In this document: positions 32,172 through 36,816 of the stretch, piece by piece | Layout: the number at the start of each line of letters is the position of its first letter | How positions within the stretch are numbered: the first letter of the stretch is position 1 | Assembly: GCF_937870815.1 (NCBI RefSeq) | Contig: NZ_CALMZS010000191.1 | Span: 1-36,816 of the forward strand | DNA from: an uncultured Brevundimonas sp. | GTDB lineage: Bacteria; Pseudomonadota; Alphaproteobacteria; Caulobacterales; Caulobacteraceae | Direction of reading: 5' to 3' | DNA: 36,816 nucleotides | The notes under the pieces: generated by a model | Told to the model about the DNA's origin: nothing | Databases searched by the model: none | What the model saw: the letters and a program-made list of their open reading frames with translations, nothing else | Translations under genes and position numbers: made by a program

Positions 32172-32492
32172 ATGCAACGGAGACTGGGGCGCCGCCTGTT
32201 CGGCGCAGCGATGACGTGTAGCCTGATGCTGGCCGGACCGGCCCTGGCCGGAGGCTCGGGCATGCCCTGGGAAGGGCCGCTGCAGCAGGTGGTGCAGTCG
32301 ATCACGGGACCGGTCGTTCAGGCCGCCGCGGTCGTGGCCGTGGTCGTCTTTGGAGCCGGGATCGCCATGAGCGAGAACGGCTCGTCGATGCGCCGGGGCC
32401 TGGGCATCATGTTCGGACTGTCGATCGCCTTCGCCGCCTCGACCTTTTTCCTCGACTTCTTCGGCTTCGCCGGCGGCGTGGAGATCGGGTGA
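32172..32492 (+). CDS. trbC: TrbC (VirB2-like) conjugative pilin
   Basis: This is a 106-residue prepilin. The N-terminal signal (RRLGRRLFGAAMTCSLMLAG, cleavage near PALA/GG) is followed by two hydrophobic helices (~46-65, VVQAAAVVAVVVFGAGIAMS; ~76-98) joined by a short polar loop (SENGSSMRRG). This is the standard TrbC/VirB2 layout. AAGGAAG lies 7 bases before the ATG. The stop overlaps the trbD start by one base. It is the first gene of the second half of the trb operon. Confidence 0.92.
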   Translation: MQRRLGRRLFGAAMTCSLMLAGPALAGGSGMPWEGPLQQVVQSITGPVVQAAAVVAVVVFGAGIAMSENGSSMRRGLGIMFGLSIAFAASTFFLDFFGFAGGVEIG

Positions 32493-32755
32493 TGGACCCG
32501 CGGCCGGACGGATGGGAACTGCCGGTGGCCCAGGCCCTGGCCGAGCCGGTGCTGATGGCCGGCATGCCGCGCGGCTACGCCATCGCCATGGGCACGATCG
32601 CCCTGGTGCTGGGGCTGGCCCTGCGGATCTGGTGGCTGGGCCTGCTCTGGTGGGCGGTCGCCCATGCGATCGGCCTGTGGGCCGCCCGGTCCGACCGGCG
32701 CTTCTTCGATGTGCTGCGCCGTCATCTGGCGCTGCCCGGCCATCTGGACGGGTGA
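32492..32755 (+). CDS. trbD: TrbD (VirB3-like) inner-membrane protein
   Basis: This is an 87-residue protein of the VirB3/TrbD family. The N-terminus is polar (ELPVAQALAEPVLMAGMPRG), then comes a hydrophobic stretch (YAIAMGTIALVLGLALRIWW, then LGLLWWAVAHAIGLW) that may form one hairpin or two helices. It ends with RSDRRFFDVLRRHLALPGHL. The family's 'R.Y..A...G' type motif is present. ATG at 32492 overlaps the trbC stop. VirB3 works with the VirB4 ATPase encoded 7 bases downstream. Confidence 0.9.
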   Translation: MDPRPDGWELPVAQALAEPVLMAGMPRGYAIAMGTIALVLGLALRIWWLGLLWWAVAHAIGLWAARSDRRFFDVLRRHLALPGHLDG

Positions 32756-32762
32756 GGGCGCG

Positions 32763-35201
32763 ATGCGGTTCCTCGACGAGCATCGCAGGCGTCCGGCCGC
32801 CCTGGCTGACCATCTGCCCTGGGCCGCCCTGGTCGCGCCCGGCGTGGTCCTCAACAAGGACGGCTCGTTCATGGCCGGGTTCCGGTTTCGGGGACCCGAC
32901 CTGGAATCCTCGACCGAGGACGAACTGATGGCGGTGCGGGCCCGGCTCAATAACGCGCTGAAACGGCTCGGGTCCGGCTGGTGCCTGCATATGGAGGCGC
33001 GCCGTCGTCCGGCCACGGCCTATCCGGAGAGCGCCTTTGACCTCGATGTGGCCTGGCTGCTCGATTCCGAGCGCCGCATCCGCTTCGAGGATGCCGATCC
33101 GGCCTTCGAGACGGATTTTCGCCTGGCCCTGACCTGGCTGCCGCCGGCTGACGAGACCCGCCGCATGGAGCGGTGGCTGTTCGACGGGCTGGCCAAGGGC
33201 GGCCACGACTGGCGGCTCTCGCTTGCGACCTTCGGCCGCGAGGCCGATACGACGCTCGACCTGTTGTCCGATGCCCTGCCGGAGATCACGCGGCTCGACG
33301 ACGCGGACCTCCTGACCTGGCTTCACGACAGCGTCTCGCCCAAACCCTTCGCGGTGCGGCCGCCCGAGACGCCGATGTTCCTCGACGCCTGGCTCGCCGA
33401 CGCTGGCCTGACTGGCGGGGTGGCGCCCCGGCTGGGCGACCGCTGGCTCAAGGTGGTCTCGGTGCGGGGCCTGCCGTCGGTGACCCGGCCCGGGCTGCTC
33501 GACGCGCTGGGGGCCCTGCCGTTCGAATACCGCTGGACGGCGCGCTGGATCGGCCTGGACAAGCCCGAGGCCGAGCGGGAGATCGTCAAGCTGAGGAAGC
33601 GCTGGTTCGCCAAGCGCAAGGGCGTCGGCGTCCTGCTGCGCGAGGCCATCACCAAGGAGGAGGTGCCGCTCCTGGATACGGACGCGGCATCCAAGACCGA
33701 GGAATGCGACGGCGCACTGGCTGCCCTGGGGGCCGAGAGCTGCGCCTTCGGCTACCTGACCGTGACCGTCACCGTGCTGGACGCCAGCGAGACGGGGGCC
33801 GCGGCCAAGGCCAGGGCGATCGAGGCGGCGCTCAACGCCCAGGGGCTGGTGGCCCGGATCGAGGATCTCAATGCGGTCGAAGCCTGGCTAGGCTCGTTGC
33901 CCGGCGAACCCTATGCCGATGTGCGCCGGCCTCTGGTCTCGACCCTGAACCTGGCCGATCTGCTGCCGGTCTCCGCCGTCTGGGCGGGACCGGCGGAGGA
34001 CGCCAATCTGCAGGGGCCGCCGCTGGCGACGGCGCGCACGACCGGCGCGACGCCGTTCCGGCTGGTGCTGCATGTGGGCGACGTCGGCCACGCCATGGTC
34101 GTGGGCCCGACCGGATCGGGCAAGAGCGCCCTGCTGTCCTTCCTCGCCCTGCAGTGGTTCCGTTATCCGCAGGCCAGGGTCGTGTTCTTCGACAAGGGCC
34201 GGTCGGCGCGGGCCGCGACACTCGCGGCCGGAGGGCGATGGCAGGCGCTGGAGCCGGGCGCCAGGGTCTCGCTCCAGCCCCTGGCCGGGATCGACCGGGA
34301 GGATGAGCGGGCCTGGGCGTCGGAATGGATCGCCGAGACCGTGCGGCTGGCGGGGCTGGAGCCGGCTCCGAGAGTGCGGGAGGAGATCTGGCTGGCCTTG
34401 TCCGCCCTGTCCGAGGCGCCGGTGTCGCAGCGGACGCTGACGGTGTTCTGCGCCCTGGTCCAGGACAAGGCAGTCGCCGCCGCCCTGGAGCCGCTGACCC
34501 TGAAGGGGCCACACGGCGCGCTGCTCGACGGGGAGGGGGAAGCCCTGACGCCGACCCGGTTCGACACCTTTGAACTGGAGAGTTTGATGGGGACGCCGTC
34601 GGCGGTGGCCCCGGTGCTCTCGGCCCTGTTTCATCATCTCGAACAGAGTTTCGACGGCCGGCCCACCCTGCTGGTGCTGGACGAGGCCTGGCTGTTCCTG
34701 GGCGAGACCGCCTTCGCCGCCCGGATCCGGGAATGGCTCAAGACCCTGCGCAAGAAGCGGGTCTGCGTGGTCTTCGCCACCCAGAGTCTCGACGATGTGG
34801 CGGCTTCCCCGATCGCCGCCAGCCTGATCGAGAGCTGCCCGACCCAGGTCTTTCTACCCAATCCCCGCGCCCTCGAGCCAGCCTCCGCCGAGCTCTACCG
34901 CGGATTTGGCCTGAACCGGCGTCAGCTGGAGCTGATCGCCTTCGCCACCCCCAAGCGGGCCTACTACTGGCGCCAGCCGCGCGGGCGACGGCTGTTCGAC
35001 CTGAGACTGACCGGCGTGGCGCTCGCCCTGTGCGGCTCGAGCGCGCCGGAAGACCAGACCTTGATCGACGACATTCTGGAGCGATCCGGATCTGACGACC
35101 GCCGACCGGGCAGCTTCGCCCGTGAATTCCTCAAAGCCAAGGGAGTGCAAAATGTGGATTCCGTTCTCGACGCCTTCGCCGGCCCGCTCGCGGCCGAATA
35201 G
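32763..35201 (+). CDS. trbE: TrbE (VirB4-like) conjugation ATPase
   Basis: This is an 812-residue ATPase of the type IV secretion system. The N-terminal CagE/TrbE/VirB domain (~1-400) starts MRFLDEHRRRPAALADHLPW. Walker A is VGPTGSGKS (~447-455) and Walker B is LLVLDEAWLFLG (D640, E641). VVFATQSLDDVAASPIAASL and AYYWRQPRGRRLFDL are conserved C-terminal segments. ATG at 32763 follows GAGGG by 5 bases and fits the known start. The 3' end overlaps trbJ by 50 bases. Confidence 0.95.
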   Translation: MRFLDEHRRRPAALADHLPWAALVAPGVVLNKDGSFMAGFRFRGPDLESSTEDELMAVRARLNNALKRLGSGWCLHMEARRRPATAYPESAFDLDVAWLLDSERRIRFEDADPAFETDFRLALTWLPPADETRRMERWLFDGLAKGGHDWRLSLATFGREADTTLDLLSDALPEITRLDDADLLTWLHDSVSPKPFAVRPPETPMFLDAWLADAGLTGGVAPRLGDRWLKVVSVRGLPSVTRPGLLDALGALPFEYRWTARWIGLDKPEAEREIVKLRKRWFAKRKGVGVLLREAITKEEVPLLDTDAASKTEECDGALAALGAESCAFGYLTVTVTVLDASETGAAAKARAIEAALNAQGLVARIEDLNAVEAWLGSLPGEPYADVRRPLVSTLNLADLLPVSAVWAGPAEDANLQGPPLATARTTGATPFRLVLHVGDVGHAMVVGPTGSGKSALLSFLALQWFRYPQARVVFFDKGRSARAATLAAGGRWQALEPGARVSLQPLAGIDREDERAWASEWIAETVRLAGLEPAPRVREEIWLALSALSEAPVSQRTLTVFCALVQDKAVAAALEPLTLKGPHGALLDGEGEALTPTRFDTFELESLMGTPSAVAPVLSALFHHLEQSFDGRPTLLVLDEAWLFLGETAFAARIREWLKTLRKKRVCVVFATQSLDDVAASPIAASLIESCPTQVFLPNPRALEPASAELYRGFGLNRRQLELIAFATPKRAYYWRQPRGRRLFDLRLTGVALALCGSSAPEDQTLIDDILERSGSDDRRPGSFAREFLKAKGVQNVDSVLDAFAGPLAAE

Positions 35202-35898
35202 GCTGGCCTCGATCCTGGGGACCGGCCTCGCGGCGGTCAGTCTGCTGGCATCGTCGCCGGCCCCGGCCCAACAGGTCGTGTTCGACCCACGCAATCACAT
35301 CGAGAACGCGCTGCAGGCGGCGCGTCAGCTGGAGAGCCTGGCCAATGAGGCGCGCAGCCTGGCCGCCTCGCCCTACAGCCACCTGACCCAGTCGAGCCAG
35401 TCGCTGCGAGACATGGCCGAACTGGCGCGGACCGCGCGCGGGATCGCCGGCTCGGTCAGCGGCCTGGAGCAGCAGTTCCGGAACCTGTATCCCGAGGACC
35501 TGTCGGGTTCCGACATGCTGAGCCTGCTGGAGCAGGGCCAGGCCAGGACCGCCAATGCCCGTCGCACGGCCGAGGATGTGGCCCGGACGGCCGCGGAACT
35601 GGAGCGGATGGGGCAGGGGCGGTCGCAACGCCTGGCCGGTGCCCTGTCGGCCAGTCAGGCGGCGACCGGCCAGACGGCGGCGGTGCAATCGTCCAACCAG
35701 CTTCTGGCGGTCCTGGCCGAGGACCTGGCGGCGCTGCGCACCATCATGCTGGCCCAGTCCCGCCTGCTGGCCGAGGCCACGGCGCGCGATGCGGCGGACC
35801 GGGCCTCCGGCGACGCCGCCCGTCGCCAGCGCTGGGGCCGTCAGGCCGGGGCGCCGACGGCGCCGCGCTTCAATCCCCTGTCTCACGCCCAGGACTGA
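35152..35898 (+). CDS. trbJ: TrbJ (VirB5-like) periplasmic/pilus-tip protein
   Basis: This is a 248-residue secreted helical protein. It has an N-terminal signal (LASILGTGLAAVSLLASSPA, cleavage near APA/QQ). Long amphipathic helices follow (NHIENALQAARQLESLANEA, ALRTIMLAQSRLLAEATARD). FDPRNHIENA after the signal is typical of TrbJ ('v.D.tN..qn.l.a'). The ATG at 35152 has GGGAG upstream and lies inside trbE. It ends 12 bases before trbL. Confidence 0.9.
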   Translation: MWIPFSTPSPARSRPNRLASILGTGLAAVSLLASSPAPAQQVVFDPRNHIENALQAARQLESLANEARSLAASPYSHLTQSSQSLRDMAELARTARGIAGSVSGLEQQFRNLYPEDLSGSDMLSLLEQGQARTANARRTAEDVARTAAELERMGQGRSQRLAGALSASQAATGQTAAVQSSNQLLAVLAEDLAALRTIMLAQSRLLAEATARDAADRASGDAARRQRWGRQAGAPTAPRFNPLSHAQD

Positions 35899-35910
35899 GG
35901 GAGTCTGGCG

Positions 35911-36816
35911 ATGACGGTCGGAGTTGAAACGCCCAATGAGCTGATGGTGGTGTTCTCCAACACCATCTCGGCCGGGTTCGACGCCCTCCAGGGCTCGGTC
36001 AACGGGGTGTTCGGCCTGCTGATCGTCCTCGTCGTCGCCCTGACCGGCATTCAGTGGGCGCTGTCCCCGAACCGGGAGGTCCTGGCCTCCGGCTTCGGTA
36101 AGGTGTTGCTGATCGGCGCCTTCGCCTGGCTGATCAACGACTGGCAGCAGCTGTCCGAGACCGTCTACGCCGGCTTTCTGGAGCTGGGGCTGACGGCCGG
36201 TGGCGGCTCGCTGAGCCGCGAGGAATTCCTCAATCCCGGGGCCATCCTCGCCCAGGGCTGGGAGATCGTGAAGGCGCTGGGCGAGACGCCGGCACCCGTC
36301 GACAATCCCCTGGATATCGTCGGCAACATGGCCGACGCCCTGATCCTGGGCCTGGCCATGATCGGCATCATGCTGGCCTTCGCCGTGCTGGCCCTGCAGA
36401 TCATCGTCTCCCTGCTGGAGTTCAAGATCGTCACCCTGGGCGGCTTCGTGCTCCTGCCGTTCGGGATCTGGAACAAGTCCGCCTTCCTCGCCGAACGGCC
36501 GCTGGGTTATGTCGTCTCGTCCGGGTTGAAGGTCCTGGCCCTGGCGATCGTCGTTTCCGGCGCGCGGACGATCTTCGATCAGCTCCAGCCCTCGGCCAAT
36601 CCCGATATCTACGAAGCCCTGACCATCCTGGTGGCGGCCATCCTGCTGGCCATGCTGGCTCTGTTCATCCCCAACCTGGCCTCGGCCCTGGTGACCGGAG
36701 GACCGGCGCTGGGCGCCGGCGCGGCGCTCACCGGAGCGCTGGCCGTCGGCGGGGCCGGCGCCCTCGCCGGGGCAGGGATCGCCGGCGCCGGCGCCATGGC
36801 GGCCGGCGGGGCCGCC
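35911..36816 (+). CDS. trbL: TrbL (VirB6-like) polytopic membrane protein, 3' end cut by window
   Basis: The first 302 residues of a type IV secretion inner-membrane protein are present. The frame runs open to the window end. At least six hydrophobic segments are seen, for example VFGLLIVLVVALTGIQWALS, LGLAMIGIMLAFAVLALQII and IVTLGGFVLLPFGIWNKSAF. The last stretch is Gly/Ala-rich (GAGAALTGALAVGGAGALAG), as in TrbL C-terminal regions. The start ATG at 35911 is preceded by GAGGGAG with 9 bases between. trbF, trbG and trbI are expected beyond the window. Confidence 0.92.
   Translation, partial: MTVGVETPNELMVVFSNTISAGFDALQGSVNGVFGLLIVLVVALTGIQWALSPNREVLASGFGKVLLIGAFAWLINDWQQLSETVYAGFLELGLTAGGGSLSREEFLNPGAILAQGWEIVKALGETPAPVDNPLDIVGNMADALILGLAMIGIMLAFAVLALQIIVSLLEFKIVTLGGFVLLPFGIWNKSAFLAERPLGYVVSSGLKVLALAIVVSGARTIFDQLQPSANPDIYEALTILVAAILLAMLALFIPNLASALVTGGPALGAGAALTGALAVGGAGALAGAGIAGAGAMAAGGAA

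Overview
The window is GC-rich alphaproteobacterial DNA, most likely from Caulobacterales (Brevundimonas or a relative). This inference rests on base composition, the caulobacterial style of the lasso-peptide locus (RRE-protease fusion, isopeptidase, FecI/FecR/TonB receptor, no dedicated exporter) and the TrbB-TrbL type IV secretion genes. Nearly all of it reads as one integrative/conjugative element. The left side holds a DUF2493 gene, a candidate oriT and a VirD2-like relaxase. The right side holds traG, a copG-like gene, trbB, trbC, trbD, trbE, trbJ and the start of trbL. About 22 kb of cargo lies between these two transfer modules. No integrase, tRNA, rRNA, CRISPR array or insertion sequence was recognised.

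Layout. 1-1478: gene debris, with a truncated BamA-like fragment, a truncated ribbon-helix-helix gene and an orphan terminator. 1479-3986: DUF2493 protein, terminator, candidate nic site, relaxase. 4058-11666 (minus strand): a redox/sulfur block with OsmC, malate dehydrogenase, a DsbA-like lipoprotein, a TDT/SLAC1 transporter, an unknown membrane protein, a SorA/SorB-type sulfite dehydrogenase pair, an NTF2-like secreted protein and a LysR regulator. 11797-14306 (plus): DUF305 protein, YVTN beta-propeller, metallo-beta-lactamase-fold hydrolase. 14459-15001 (minus): two small paralogous XRE regulators with matching palindromic operators. 15120-25184: a complete lasso-peptide locus. 25191-26538: two regulators. 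26539-36816: conjugation genes, with an AbiEi/AbiEii toxin-antitoxin pair inserted on the opposite strand between trbB and trbC.

The lasso locus has two converging arms. The plus arm is ECF sigma factor, FecR anti-sigma, TonB-dependent receptor with an STN signalling domain, and secreted prolyl-oligopeptidase-type isopeptidase (sensing, uptake and linearisation). The minus arm is two 38-residue precursors, each with its own copy of an identical 24-bp promoter-like element and its own downstream hairpin, followed by the RRE-protease fusion and the asparagine-synthetase-like cyclase. The two precursor genes are very short. Their leaders end in Thr-x, so the core would begin with Asp (9-residue ring) or, one residue later, with Gly (8-residue ring). 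Either choice uses the same conserved Glu28. One of the XRE palindromes covers the -10 box of a good candidate promoter for the ECF gene, so the regulator pair may gate the lasso import arm.

The main points for a second look are the twin lasso precursors with an unusual leader/core junction, carriage of a whole lasso make-sense-degrade system between relaxase and coupling-protein genes, the XRE operators at the ECF promoter, the AbiE pair splitting the trb operon with its two 23-bp inverted repeats, and the candidate nic site upstream of the relaxase.
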